Shown: piece by piece, positions 42,626 to 56,800 of the stretch
Layout of the letters: the number at the start of each line of letters is the position of its first letter
Position numbering within the stretch: position 1 is the stretch's first letter
NCBI RefSeq assembly: GCF_018691265.1
Contig: NW_024881324.1
Span: 961,230 to 1,025,229 of the forward strand
Length of the DNA: 64,000 bases
Direction of reading: 5' to 3'
Source of the DNA: Tyto alba
Taxonomy: Eukaryota; Chordata; Aves; Strigiformes; Tytonidae
Program-made: the position numbers and the translations under genes
Notes under the pieces: generated by a model
Database searches by the model: none
What the model was told of the DNA's origin: nothing
What the model saw: the letters and a program-made list of their open reading frames with translations, nothing else

Positions 42626-45600
42626 TTATGCTAAAAAGCAGTGCCCTGTTTAGAGTGATGATGGCTTAGCAGGCCAGTTAAAAAAACTGAGTCTATCCAA
42701 TTTTGTGGTCTCGGAAGAAATTGAAGCCTTCCTGCTCTCTTCCCACTAGAGGTCTCTCCGGGTAACAATGAGAAACGTCTGAAATAACTTTGCCACTGAC
42801 AGTGGCTGCTGCTGTTTCTGTTCCTATGCACACAACTGCATGCAAGACAGTTGCTGTACTACTGCTTATAATCGTAATGTAAATAGGTCCAATTCCTCTA
42901 ATATTGATAGGTAGTAATGTTTAAATGGGACTGACTGCTTTTTGTGATACTGCACCAGGTGGGGATCTCAGCTGGTGTCTGCAGTTAAAAGGACCAGTGC
43001 CAGTTTCATGAATATATGAAAACCAGAAGGACCAAACAACAGCCACTCTTAAACATTAATAATGAGACATATTTGGTTTCCTAAGGACGTCCACTCTAAG
43101 AACAAATCCCTTGCCCTTATTAGATCCTGATTTTGCTATTTTTAAATTCTGTTCATTTTAGCAGAGTTTCTTGTGACTCGAACAGGATTTACTGGGGGGG
43201 TCTTCCCTTTCTCAGACTTGTGTAACTTCATTTGTTTGTATGATGCCTCCAATATGGCTAGCCATGTGTGACAAGTACCTGGCATTGTACACACTCTAAC
43301 TTCATTCACACGTATTTAGATAATTAAGCCTGCTTTGCTTAGAAGAATGTTATAAGGTGGAGCATGGGCACAAACAGGAATGGGCTCCTGCATACTTCAA
43401 GAAGATGGACTAATCTTTCTCTGCAGAACTGAGATTTAGATTTCCTATTTATTACTGCATGCAAATATTCTGTTTCTGTTTCAATTTCCAGAACTTACTA
43501 CTTTACTAGATTTTCTAGACTGTCCCTTGAATTTAGGATTGCTAAGTAAGCAGCAGAAATGAGCACGTTCTGCATAAAAGGGACAGAACAATGCTCTAAG
43601 AATATAACAGAGGGACAAATACTAGAGCAAAATTTCTGAAGGACAAGTAATTTGCAAAAACTCTTTGGCTATTGTTAAAACAGAAGTCTGCTGTTCTGAC
43701 TTTGCACACAACTAACAACTGGTGCATTTGATCAACCCCGTGCCGTGTCTTTTCTGCCTTGGTTTCCACTGGAAGAAGGTTGGATATGTAGGCTGAGGAC
43801 AGATGGACCTCAGGAGCCCTGAGGGAGGCCATGGAGCACATCCAGTGATCAGGTTTGTTGTAGCTTTGACACTTCTGAGGCAACTGCAGAGAAGACAAGA
43901 AAAAAAATTCCTTTCTAATACAGCATCAATCTAATTAATGTTGTGGAGGATTTGGGCAGTGAGTAAAGAGGTTAGATACAGGCACACAACCTCCTGTGGA
44001 GTCTGTGATTGCAGAGCAACTCAGAAAGAAAAAAGTCCTCACATTTAGATACTTTCAGCAAACCTCAAGAGCTAGTACTTTGTGAGCAGGGTCTACTGGA
44101 GGAGAGGACGTGACCAGAATACAGTGATATGAGTCCTGGGGCTGCAGGGTTTCTGAGCACACACTGCAAATGAGTTAAGTTGGTCTACCCCAGTGAAGAA
44201 TAAAGAAAAACTCTTTTCCAGATGGTCAGACTTCTTTGCTGCCTCTGGTTCAGAGCTTGCAGTTTCAGGTTTCCTATCAGTAGGATATTCTGAGTTACTA
44301 TGAAGCACTTTTCCTACTTTGACATTAAATGTGTTAAAGTTACTCAGTGACTTCCAGCATCCTTTTTTTTTTTGTTTGTTTGTTTTTTTTTTTTTTGTTT
44401 GTTTGTTTGTTTGTTTTTTGTTTTTTGTACAGTTCTGTAGAGAAGAAATCCATCATGTTTCACTTGCCAACAAGGACCATAGAAATGTATCACATGCTTC
44501 ATTTCTGTAGTTGTAGCAGCCTTTCTGTTACTAAATGTCTAAATGTTACTACGTTCTGGAAAGTTTAGATATAATTTGTTCTTGATAGAGTTGAGAAATG
44601 TCAGTTGAGCCTTGTGCCAGAAAGGGTTATGGGACTCAAGGGAACTCATCCTGCCTAAAAGATACACGTAAGCTCGTTTTGTCCGTCAGAGTATCTGCTG
44701 GGTTAATAGAGCCCTGTGGAATATGCGTATGGAGGGTCCTGGATGACTCCAGTAATCTTCTTCATCCCCAGAAAAGTCTAACCAGAAAAAGTCTAGGCTT
44801 AAGGCTGGGGATAAATTGAAATTTGCCTGGAGTGGATTCTTTCAGTTTCCTTATTGTCATAGCTCTAAATTAAATAATATTTATGAGTATTTTACAGTGA
44901 TTATCAAGTGAAATCTCAGAATTTCTTATGGGCAGTTCATTTATTCAAGTATTACATAAAAGAATAAAAGACAGCCATTGCTGTCCTCCAAGTCAAACTG
45001 AGCCATGCTGAATTTAATGTAATTGCAAAGACAATTACAAGTGAAAGTAATTTCATTATTAAATGATGGTGTATTTTATATGCTGATTCAGCAAGATATT
45101 TAAAGCTAATTTTAACTAAAACCAGTTGCCTTGTTCCACTGGATACCCACAGCTTTAAAGTTAAATGTGGTTTAAATATTATTCTGAAATACAGCCGCTG
45201 AGCTGCATCTATGCACTTGAAAAGGATGTAGCCATTTTTGCAAATAATAGTAAATTGATTTGAAAATGTTGAAGTTGCGTTAGATTGCCATGTCAGCTAA
45301 TTTTGAAATATCTTATTTAGAAAGAATTATGCAACATCTGATATAGAGAGTGAATCCTCTTGTAGCAATAAGCAACATTTCTCCATTTTAAATATATATA
45401 TTCATATTACCCTTTATATATGTATGCACCACATCTTTCTTCTCATTAATGAAGTTTGACAATTTGTGACAGGACAGAAAGGGAATTCATTATATTTAGT
45501 AATAGAAAACCCATTTCTCATTTTTCTAGCGCCAAGCAGCTGCAATGAAATTGCCTAAACCACTATATCACAATTCCCCACCTTTGTGGTTCTTAAGGTC

Positions 45601-48600
45601 ACCCTCAAGGGTCTTCAATTTCCTTATGTTCACAGCTTGGTACCTGGTAATTTTCAGAATCAGGAAATATAAGGAAGCTATGTATTTTTATTCTAAGAAG
45701 GATTTTTTTTTTATTTGAGAAGAAATAAATCTGTCAGGTTGAAAATATTAAAAACCAGAAGCTTGACTGTAATAATCACAGCAATGTCAATGCCAATTTT
45801 GTTTCGAAAACTTTGGAATGAAAATTTTCTGCATGACAAAGAAAATTCCCCTCTCCTAGAAAGGAATTGTCAATATGTAAGGAAATAGAATGTTTATTTC
45901 AATAATCAATTGAATTTAAGAATAATTTATGCTAATAAGACTGAAAGCCACTCAGCATTACTTTTCCTTAAAATGTTGCTCAGTATTCTTGCTGCTGCCA
46001 ACTTCCGTAGGCTATATCAGCTAAAATGAAAGAATTTTAGTCTTTTAGACTAAATTTTGAGTAATTTTCTCTATACATAAAATAGTCACATGATTTGTAT
46101 ACCAATGTTAATTATTGAGGGAATGCAACAATAGGCAATAGTACAGAATTCAACTGATGTCTTTAAGGATGTCTTCGGACAGTCTCCAGGCTAATAAATT
46201 CCAGTAGCATAAATATTCCACCCGCTTACGATTCTTATGAAAAGCTGAAGCAGCGTGCCCATGTGTCCTACTTATCAGAAGTGTTAAATTGGCATTGAAG
46301 TGCTGAGAACTGTCTTCCGTGTAAGTCTGTAGCTATAGCGATAATCAGCTATCAGAATAAATAGCAGGTAATTTCTTGATATGAGTTTTTATTCTGATAT
46401 TATCTGTGAATATCTAGGTTTATTGTGTTCATACTGTGTAGGAGTTGCCAGTATAAGCTATTCTTAAAAAACATCCATTTTGAGTTTGGGTTTTGTTCTA
46501 ATACAAATGGTTGGTTTTCAGTCCAGAGTCAGGGATGTGATTATTTCATGAGTTGAACAAGTGTTTTAATCCTTCTGGATGTGCCCCGTGTCTTTGAGAT
46601 TTGCTTATATTGAAATCTGCCTGTAGCACCCATACATAACTGCAAGGCGGCCAGTTATCAGTTTAGGGCAAACACATTCACAAAGAACCACTAGCCGGTG
46701 GGTTGTTGGCTTTTTTTAATACTACACTGAAGGTGTGCAAGAGAAAGCTAGCTTACCATAACGGGGCCAGCCAGCCTGAGTGGTTATCTCATTATTTCCT
46801 ACTCAGTCACAAGCTTCCTGGGTGAATTTGGGCAAGACCCTGAGATTGTCTCTGCCCTGCAAAACAGAGTATGAGGTGGCAATGCCCAGGCTGGAGAGAT
46901 GTATGCTAGTAGCAACATGCAGTACATCACAGCTGCCCAGATATTCTGCCATTTATGCTATGGTGTGGCTTTTCCAGGAGTTGTTTCCTAAATATGGTGG
47001 TGTTCTGATTATTTTTTTGTCATAATTTCTGTCTGTAATGCTAGTAATATGAATTATGGAGGTATTATCCCATGCATATGCATAAAAAAAAGCTGAAATT
47101 AGAAGCTATCATTTCGGCTGTGTGTGTTTTTTTTGTTGTACAGCTTGCTGAAGGGAGCAATCTCAATGAACAGCTCTTGTTTCCTTCACAGTGCAAGTGC
47201 ATTTTTGGCAATATCCTTTGAAGATAATCCTTTTGTGACAGGCATGGAAGTGGATTTTATGGGACGTGCTATTCATACTGCTATAGAAACAGAAAAACCA
47301 GCATCTTCAAGATGCACCTATAGATTTACTGGAGAAGCTGGTTTTAGCCCCTAAATTACAAAACAACAAATATATATAAGCACATGTATGTCTTTGTAAA
47401 CTTCCTCTAAGGCTATAAAAATAAATCTGTCCTCATGTAACCAACATCTTCTAGAATGTACTTTTTATTCTTGTAAATGGTCAACTGGTTCTCTTCTTTA
47501 TTTATTTTATTATGTTACCATAATAACTTTGTTTTATTCTGAAAAATATTAAAAGGCTATTTTGATATCACTCTGGAAATAGTATAAATGCAGATGTTAA
47601 TGGTTTCACATGACTGATACTAATATTTTTTTTATGTTGGTGATATGTGGCCTTTTTTTTTCTCCAGGTAATATTCAGTTCAAGAGCATGAACTAACAGT
47701 GATTTTTATGATTGTTATTGTATTTGTGTGTCTACAGTTTTGAATTTCTAGTGTTTCACTCATAAAACCTTAGTTCAGGTAAGTTACAATGCAGACTAAC
47801 TACTCTGATTTTTATCAGTTTGAGATGCAATAGTTCTTGCTTTCAGGAGTATTAAAAAAAACCCAAACAACTATTTAAAAGAGAACTTTAAAAGAGAACT
47901 GTATTTCAGAGTTACTGCCACACTGAGCATCTGTGTAGTTTGGTGGGAAGCTTTTGCCACTAAATGTATCATGATTTTAATGGTCATTCTGCATGAATCA
48001 TGAAGGTGGTGATTAGTGCTAATATAAATCCAGATTTGGAGATGGCATTGTAGATGAGAAGTGTGGCAATAATGACTAAATCTTTGCAACATTTAATTTT
48101 GAAAAGGTTAATTTCAGAATTATGTGGTTAAATTTCTGCTGTTATTTTGGATGCTGTCCCACCAAATCCCCAGGTCTACTATTTTCTAGCGAAGACAGCT
48201 GTACACCTGCACACTTTTAAACCTCTTCAGATCCTCGGTAACTCTCTAGCTCCTCCGTGCATGGAAACAGCTAAGCATGTAAAAATATATCACATCACTA
48301 GATGTCCTCCTTCCACAAAATTTCTTCTCTTCAGTTAACAAACTGATAATGTCTTAAAAAAGACCTGGAATCGTGTTCAGCACTAACAGATCGCCAGTGC
48401 AAACTCACGTAGCAAAAAATGACCTGCTCCTGAAAACCAGCCTGAAGGTAGGTCAGAGCTCCGCAGTTATGACGTGTTTTATGGCACACATCTTGTGCCT
48501 TTAAGGACTGTGGATGAATTTTCTGTCACTGCAAGTGTTGCAGAAGCAGGGCTAGCCCCTTTCTGGTGACTTACAAAAACCTGGAGTGCCTAAATATCTG

Positions 48601-51600
48601 ATTGTTTCCTAAGTAATGTTTTGGTTACCTCTGTGCACTGGTTGTATTGTGCTCTCTGTACACAGATGCATAAACTCTCGAGGTAATTCCCCACTCGTGT
48701 GTTGTGTGGCTGCTGTCCTGTCTGCTTTTCGTTGCTGAGGAAGTACAGGCAGCCTTAGCTGGTGTTTGGTGCTGTGTAAACACAGCTTTTGGTTTATGAC
48801 AGTTTCCCAGGGTGTGCTGTAGGAATGCAGCCATCCCCGCTAGTGGAAGTGGATCACTATCCATCCTCAGTGGAGGTGAGCAAGCTGCAGGGCCTGGGGC
48901 AGTTCCCCTGCTGTGACCCAGCCAGGTGCCTTTGTGGCCATGGTGGTGGCTCCAGCTGCTTCTGGTAACTGGAAGGGGTAGGGTGTGGAATGGGGAAGGG
49001 TGGGATGCATGGTGGAAGGCAGTGGGGAGGAAGGGACGATGAACACCCGTGTTGTTTTTCCCAGGACCTGCAGCGGTTCCCGACTCCCTTGCTACACGCC
49101 ACTGAAATCACACGTGCGTCTTGAAAACTGATGCTCTACTCAAAAATGCTTTTAAATGCTGATGACATTAGAGACTACCAAAGCAATAGCTGTGGGATAT
49201 GCTGGTTGTGGAACGGTATAGTTTGAGAAGTTGAAGAGTGCCATGGACCTGGAGGAAAAGCGATACTTAAAAGGGGTTTTGCTATTTCTGGAACACATGT
49301 GCTGCGGGCTGGGATGTTGCTCTGGGTCACTGGACAAACAGGATTGTTAGATTTTCTCTGAGAGCTAACAAGACATGCATTTCAGCATGATTAAAGGTGT
49401 TAAAGTAGATGGGATAGGTGACAAAGTTAGCAAAGTTTCTGAACAGAAGAAACATTTCCAGCGTGCTTCAAGAGTCACTTCTTTGTCCTCTCCAACATGT
49501 CCCAGAGAAAGCTCTTTCAGCAGATGACATATATGCAAAGCCCAGTCTAAAATACTGTGGTGTGAGTTCATAGCTGAGCTTATGTCCTTGTCGTTGCTGC
49601 TTTCTGAGGACTCACTGGTACCTTAGCAGCCTGGAGGGATGGTCAGCTGTGAAAAAGCTTTTGTGGGTCAATTTAGATTAACTGTAGCTGGAGAAAGGGA
49701 AGGTTGATAGCTTCTGCTTTAAGTGGTGTTGTAATGAGAGCCCTCTATTGAATCTGTCTCATGGGGAGGAATGAAAAGGTGTGTAACGTTGGGAACTGTA
49801 TGATTTTTTCCAGCTTGTACCTGATCTAGTGTCGCTTAGAGTTGAAGGATTTCAATCTTTTTCAATGGACATGGTACAGAGGTTTTTTTATGTTAGTGAA
49901 GAGCTGTATAATTATCTAGCTGTAGTGGCTTTTTTTAAGATTTCAGTGAGTTGCTGAATTTTGTTGAGATTCCAATAAAAATGCAAGATTTTACAGGGTT
50001 TTGCTGGGATGTGATTTTCAGACCATTATGTATAGTTCCATTAAGTTTCCTAATACACATCTTCATAGCTCACAGTCGTCAGCAACAGGTAATTAGACAA
50101 TATTGCGCTTTATTTTGGGTAGAGATGTATTCTGAAGAGATTGAACAGCTTAGAGCCTACAAATGAATGAACCAAGGTAAAAACATCAATTGTGATTCAG
50201 GAACTTCTGGAAAAAGTATCCACTAGTGTTAAGAAATGGTAAAACTGTTGAATTATGCAACGTTTTATTCAGGCTTTTATTCAGGATCACTGTAGTGACC
50301 CAAGAATAGGAGGGAATAGACATTCTCATTATCATCCAGGAGAATGTTCCCTGGAAGGAATGGGAAGGAATGGGAAGTAGTCTGTGTAAATTTGAGGATG
50401 AGAGATAAAATTAATTTGAAGAATCACAAAGGTTTTATTAAAAGAAATTAGCGTTTTGGTGATGGGACACTCATCTTTGGGGGCTATTAAGACACAATGT
50501 ACAGAGTATGGCTTTAAGTAAACTCAATCAGAATGAGTCTTCTTACCCTAAATATAGTACTAGTTCCTGCACCGTTACTTACCAATATCCTGTGAAATAC
50601 ATGCAATGAAATATAGATCCTGCAGCATATAGCTCCACAGCCATTTCAATGAACCTCCTATGGACCAGAGATGAGCCATGAGAAGGTATTAGAAGTTAGC
50701 TGTTCAAAAGCACAGTGTATGTGTGTTATAATACACAGTTCTGTGTATTATCGCAGGTTTTGGTTTTAAATCCCATTTTTTAGTTTTAGTATATTCTATT
50801 ATTTCAGTCTACTCAATCACTTGTATTTTACCATGTCCCTCACTGCCAGATTTAGGGATCCACATGCTGACGTTCTGTCAGCACTGAACATCAGTCTTTG
50901 CTTTGAAGCATTAATCATTACCTTATTAATTATAATGAGAGTGGGGAATAAAATCTGTAGATTGTTGTAACAATAAACAACCCCAGCAGTGCTGGAATTG
51001 AGCACTGAGCACAGTGAGGCATGAGTGTAATGTCATGCAGAATCGTGTTATCAGCTTCCCTACCAGGTTTGAGTATTTTAGCTTCTTCTGTCTCAGTTGT
51101 AGTCTTCATCCGTTCCTGTCTTTTCAGTCTTTACGAGTAATTAATCACACAACAGCCATGGTCTTGTGTGGTCCCTAGTATCTCTGCTTTTTCCCAGACC
51201 TTCAAGGTTCTTAGGTGTTTCTGTAATGCTCCTAATGCTCCCTAACTGGAGGTGGTTTCCTTCTGCCCACTCTTTATGCTTTAGAACAAAGTTGTTTCTT
51301 GTACCAAAGGGTTCAGATGTTTCACAATGAACATAAAACCTAAGAGGGAAAAAAAAAAAAACCAAACAAACTCACACAAGGTGATGAGAACAATATCATA
51401 TTTTGGGATTTTTGTGAATAATCAAAGGGTTGGTTTGTTTTTGGCTTTCACTACCCATAGGCTCAAACTATTTGTGGAAGATTTGAAATAGTTGGAAAAA
51501 CATAAAAATTCACTTATGCCCATAGCATTTTGCTGGAGATGAAATATGTCTCTTGCCTTCATTCTACTCTATTGTTTTAATATCGATGACATGTATCTCA

Positions 51601-53412
51601 GAAGGCACAGGAAAACAATGTTGGCTGTGAGTCACAAGTGACAAGTGGCTCCTTTTCAACAGGGATTAGAGAAGTTGGAGGCAACTCCTGGGATCTTTTG
51701 GCACACAGGGTGGTGGCTCCAAGTCAGACCCTGGTCCCACCACGGCTGCTACTAGGGATTGTCAGAGCTGCTCTTTCCTCGGCATGGAACCGCAGCAGTG
51801 TGGGTGCGGAAAGACAGGAGCATTTTAAGCTGTTTTCTGAAAGACCCTTTTCAGCTCCATCAGTGTAGTTTTCTGGATTTTGTTCTCAAATCACACTGCT
51901 CTACATCAAGAAGAAATTCCACTAATACCTGTTTTTGTGGTCAGGCACACTTGCTGGTTTAAAATAAAGCTATTGCTGTAATTTGGTAGAGTCACAGCAA
52001 CAGAAGTTTCCTCTGTCTCTCTGTGTTGGTGAACTACTGAAAATTGCTTTAGTTAGTTTTCATTTTAATTTTTGCTCTGTTTTTGTCATCTCAGCCACCC
52101 ATTGTAAATTGGCCAGTTCATTTTCTGAGTTTCGACTTGTTCCTATTTAATAGAATCATGAAACAGTTTTACAAAATGTCAGGTCTGCAGTGCAATAGCT
52201 CTGAACAGTCAATTTACGGGAATTAAGCAACATAAGTAGCATTGAAAAACACATCCCCCAAAATTGCTAGGGTTGTTGTATGACTTAGTTCACTAGTTTT
52301 ACCTTGTTGAGATATGACAGCATATTTACAAAGTCAAGGTAAATATTTTTGGCAAAGAAGCAGAGTATTCTGATTGTAAAAGCCTTAAAATGAGACACTG
52401 CACTGAGTGTAATTTTTTAAAAATTTCAGACACAGCTTTTATTTTCTGATCATGTTTCTCAGTTCATTAGCATTAACCCTTTACGCCCCTTCATTTGCTC
52501 ACCCATCCCCTCTTTCGGTGCGCATGCTGTAACATCACCCGCCTAACGAGAGGCTCTGGCTGTGGTTACGACTCCCATGCTGGCTGGTGAAACTGGGGGG
52601 TTACAACGGGAGGGTGCTGGGGTGCTGCTGGGGAGCACCTCACCCTCTCAGCAAGGGGGGTGCCCCCTCACAGGCACCTACATCCAAGTCCGTTCCACCC
52701 CTTTCAGCTCCGTGCTATGAGAGTTATTAGTAACCAGAGAAATTTTTATCTTCCTTCTGTTCACCCACCTCTCCTTCCCTCCCTGCTTCCATCCTTTCCT
52801 CCTCCGCAGATCACAGACACAGTCCTGTGCTTGCTCACAGGCCTAAAATTTCAACTACATTCTTCTTAAATAGTGGAGAAGGGATGAGAATCTTAAGGTA
52901 CATAGCCATAATTGTTTTGCTCAATAGACTAATACCATTGACATCCCTTAAGAACAACAGTGAAGTGCTTTTCTCACAGGCACAAACAATTTTAAGTGTC
53001 TTCTGTTTTGTGGAACAAAACCTTATTGTTTTACTTGCCCAAATGTTTTGGGGGACGATTTGACACTTTAATACAAAATATTGAAGTAATTCCTGCCCTT
53101 TTAAGTGCAAGCATTTGCAAAAAAATCACTTTTCAGTAATAGAGGCAGTAATGTGTGAATAGCTGGTTAGCTAATCCTACTAAAATCATGTTTTGTATTC
53201 CAGTATAGAGAACCGATATGCTTAGTTTGAGTTTATCACTTAATTTTTCCATGTTGCTTATGTAATTTTCATGATATACTTAATTTCCCATTTCTCATTT
53301 GAAAAGTATGAACTTAATAAGGTAATTATGTCTAGCTCTGTGAAGAAATATGTATGCAGATATTTCTCAATCTAGTAATAAAATGGTTATTTTAAACAGT
53401 GGCAATAATTAA
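42626..53412. other. Gene-free AT-rich sequence
   Basis: About 10.8 kb without a gene I can support. T-rich tracts lie at 44364-44427. A 54-codon frame at 47192-47354 follows a good splice-acceptor-like sequence (TTGTTTCCTTCACAG) and ends in a stop. It is protein-like, but I cannot assign it, and an alternative frame is also open for much of it. Patches at 48840-49110 and 52550-52700 are GC-richer without structure. Confidence 0.45.
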
Positions 53413-53709
53413 TTAATGGGGAAAGTTTCCAGGAGCCAGATAGACTTCTTCACTGGGTAAGGACTTTAACTCAGTTTGAAGTCTTTCTAAAGGATCATCT
53501 CCTTTAGTTACAAGTAATTTTGCTGGTGGAGGAATTGCTGGGTTAAATTTTATTTCTTTGTTATCTAGGGAGTCCAAGGGAATGAGCACAATTCCAGTCT
53601 TCAGAACCATAATGAGTCTTTGCTTCTTAACAAAATCAATTGCACTTCTGCAACCTTTTTGATAATGAAATAAAAGGTTTTTTTCTTCCGTAGGTGGAAC
53701 AGATTGCAA
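53413..53709 (-). other. Unassigned 98-codon open frame, possibly an exon
   Basis: A minus-strand frame with protein-like composition: an amphipathic segment (AIDFVKKQRLIMVLKTGIVLIPLD), then a proline-rich turn (FNPAIPPPAK) and an acidic, helix-prone end (DDPLERLQTELKSLPSEEVYL). The displayed start is a CTG-like position rather than a true ATG, and the frame extends a few codons upstream, which would suit a terminal exon or a processed-gene fragment. I recognise no family. On the plus strand a strong acceptor-like sequence (TTTTTTTCTTCCGTAG) lies at 53677-53692, an alternative reading of the same DNA. Confidence 0.3.
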
Positions 53710-53849
53710 CAGAGCAGAATAATGACAATTACAGCCCTCCTTCCCCCTTTTCCTTTTAAATGGTGTGTGCCACTTACATCTATTACAGGTACAATCAAAT
53801 AGAAGAGAGGAATCACTGGAGAAAAATCAAAATATATTGAAAACACTTT

Positions 53850-56800
53850 TCCAATCCATGACAGAAATCAATTACTCTAATGCTGGCTTTCCCCTAACAT
53901 CATGAAAGACTTGTTGCACTTGTGGAGACCAGTCTTCATTGAAGTTTTGCTGTAACTTAAGTGGTGGCAGGGATATGAAAAAGTAGGAGTAAGTTTTGCT
54001 ACAGTAGAAAAAAGACCTTGGTCTGATGCCTTGGAAAGCAGAGGTGTGTTCCAAGTCACGCTACGATTTCAGTTTACCCTCTAAAATATTAAGTGCACAT
54101 GAGTGTATATGCCCATGGTAGCAGGCATAAAGCTTTAGCAGTATTGCTAGTAAGTGGCAACAGAGGTATGGACCCACACAGTTCAGTTTCTAGGCTGGAA
54201 CAGAGTCTTTCTGCAATTTCTTTGAACATATATATAAAAAGCACTTTTTTAGATGTTGGTGAAGAATAACAGACAGTGCTAAGAAAACTTTTTAATTTGT
54301 GCTGAAGTGCTCTTTGGGAATTGCCTGAGCTGGTTGTGGCAGAACGTGGCTGCAGGTGGGAAGAGCAAGTTGTGGGCACTGGCACTCGGGCGTCTTGGCT
54401 GGCATTGCACTGGGAAGCTGAGTTACGGCCACGCAGCACCTATAAACCTTATCCTAAGACTAAGCAGGTAGTTAGCCAACAAAATGAAGGAAGTGCGGGG
54501 GGAAAAGGCTGTAATTCTGCTGCGTTGCCATTTGTTCCACTCATGGAAATTAAAAAAACCACAGCAAACATTGTGCTTGTTGGGAAGGTGGCACAGAGTC
54601 CTCCTCTTTCCACGACCATACAAAGACTGACATGCCCAAACCAGGCAAGGGTGCAGCGTGTGCTGAGGCCTCTGAGCAGCTTGGCTGTTGCCCATCCAAC
54701 TTACTTTCCAGCTTTTCTGGTACAGTTGGGAGTGTGATGTTGTTAAATCCTCAGTAGGAGGTTTCATGCTGTGCCCATTAATGAGGGAGCTGCTGGTCCC
54801 TTTCATAACATTAGTTGTAGTTGAGTTTCACCATAATTGAAACTCTCCCGGCTGTAGTGCCTTTCAGGCAATGGACAGTTTAAGTCCATATAATGCACAT
54901 TTTACTGCAAGAATGAATTTAGCAACCCTTCAGGAAAGCAGAGCATTAGCCCTCACTGCAGTATTGTGCAGCGGGTGAGCTCAAAGTGCCAGCCCTTTTG
55001 GCCACACATCTGCTTACTTTTTATGTGTTTTCCGAGAGCTGATAAATCATAGTGATATTAATGTTACTGTGGCATGTAAGTGCTTCTGGATTAAACTGAT
55101 GACTGCGCTACTTGGGTTGGTTTTGAATTTGTACCGTGAAAATGCAGACGATGTGTGACTCCACCACACTTTGCACAGGGCACCAACAAAAGCCTGCAAA
55201 GCTGCTGTTCGGTGTGGTTGTGGCTGGGGTAGTTTGTTGTGTGTCCAGATTGATGACCTGGAGAAATTAAAATTACGAGAATGAGTATGAACAAGGGTTT
55301 ACAGTCAGCCAAAAGCTGATGGTGAGGCTTCCAGTTCTGGGTGTGTGTACCCTCAGTAGGAGTTAATGGGGCATTTGGCTATTCTTACCCCTTTTAGGAA
55401 TAGAGGTACTGTGATCTTTTAATTATATTCAGAGCATATGTCTGTGACAAAGCTGCTTTAATTGTTCAAATGGATGGTGTCTATTCATTTGATACATTTA
55501 TAGTTTCTAAAGTTAGCACTTTTTAAAGGGCATTGTACCGCTGTGGTAGCTTGTATAGCATTAATTGATTCTGTTGTGTACTACAGCACCAAGTAGGGCT
55601 CTTGATTTACCAGCCAATGTGTAACCTTTTCTGCTGGGATATTCAAGTTTTTGTTGGACTTCAGATCGCTATGAAATGAAATAAAAAGTCCAAACTTTTA
55701 TTGTGATATAATGGTTTTCAGGCAACAGCCCTCTATATGCATGTAGACTCGATGTACTGTGTCTGCTGCAAGGATGTATAACAGATTTTTTCCAAGTTTA
55801 TTACTACTCTTTTAAGTAGATTAAATGTTTGTCTAATACATTTTTTGGGGAAAAAAGACCCTTACTCTTTCTCTATTGAGTTTCTAGGCATTTTCCTCTT
55901 TCCTCTTCCATTTTCCTAAGGATATTCTAATTGTTCTCGATTATGTTTTTGCTTGAGATTTACAAGAAAGAAATCTGTCTGCAAAGGTGTGATTGCATTG
56001 CAGACACAACTTTTCTGGGAAAGGCTAAGAGCAGAAGGCCAAATAATCACAGTAGCAGTGTCCTTGCAGCCGTTGCAATAGTCTGTAGCAGTTAGTTTTT
56101 CTGCAACTGGAAGTAATCATTCTTTTATATAGTCAGTTAATGTTTTTACCTTTAAACATTATGATGAAGTTAACAAGAAGAATTATGAAGAAGAATTAGT
56201 TAAGTGTGAAGAATTATGTACTCATGAAGCCCATGGATCAATTGGCAAAGAGAAATGAACGGAAAGACTTTTTTCAGACCTCTGAAGTACCTATGATTAC
56301 TATAACACTTGTTCAGTGACACATTGTATTAAACTATGCATGAATGAACATATTTTAATATTTTTTCCTACAAGTAGCCTTTCCAAAAAACCACTTTGAA
56401 CTGGGGAAAAAAGTTTCTTATCTCAATGTTACTGCTTAAGCAATAATGATAAAAATTAGATCTACTAGGAAAACGCTTTTTAACCTTTATTCTTAGCATA
56501 AATCAAGAGGCTCATTTTTCACAGTCTCTTTCTATAGAATTCAATTAAAGGTCAGATTTGTAATGGGGGATCCTAATTATTAATGTATTGCCTATTTTGA
56601 ATTATTAATGAGTTGACATATTTGCATAATGGGTAAAGAAAATGCCTAAGAACAACTTTTAAAGCATATGAAAATCTTTCAAAAATATTTAATCAAAGTC
56701 TGTCTTCATGTCCTGGAGGTAATTTAACTTTTTATCATTATGTCAATACTTAGAAAATAGATTCAAAATATTTTACAGTTAAAAATTAGTGTAGTTATAT

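Noticed and set aside
54321..54737. 138-codon plus-strand open frame
   Set aside because: Overlapped by similarly long frames on the minus strand (54089-54439, 54423-54806), with no domain, signal or splice context; it looks like chance in GC-richer DNA.
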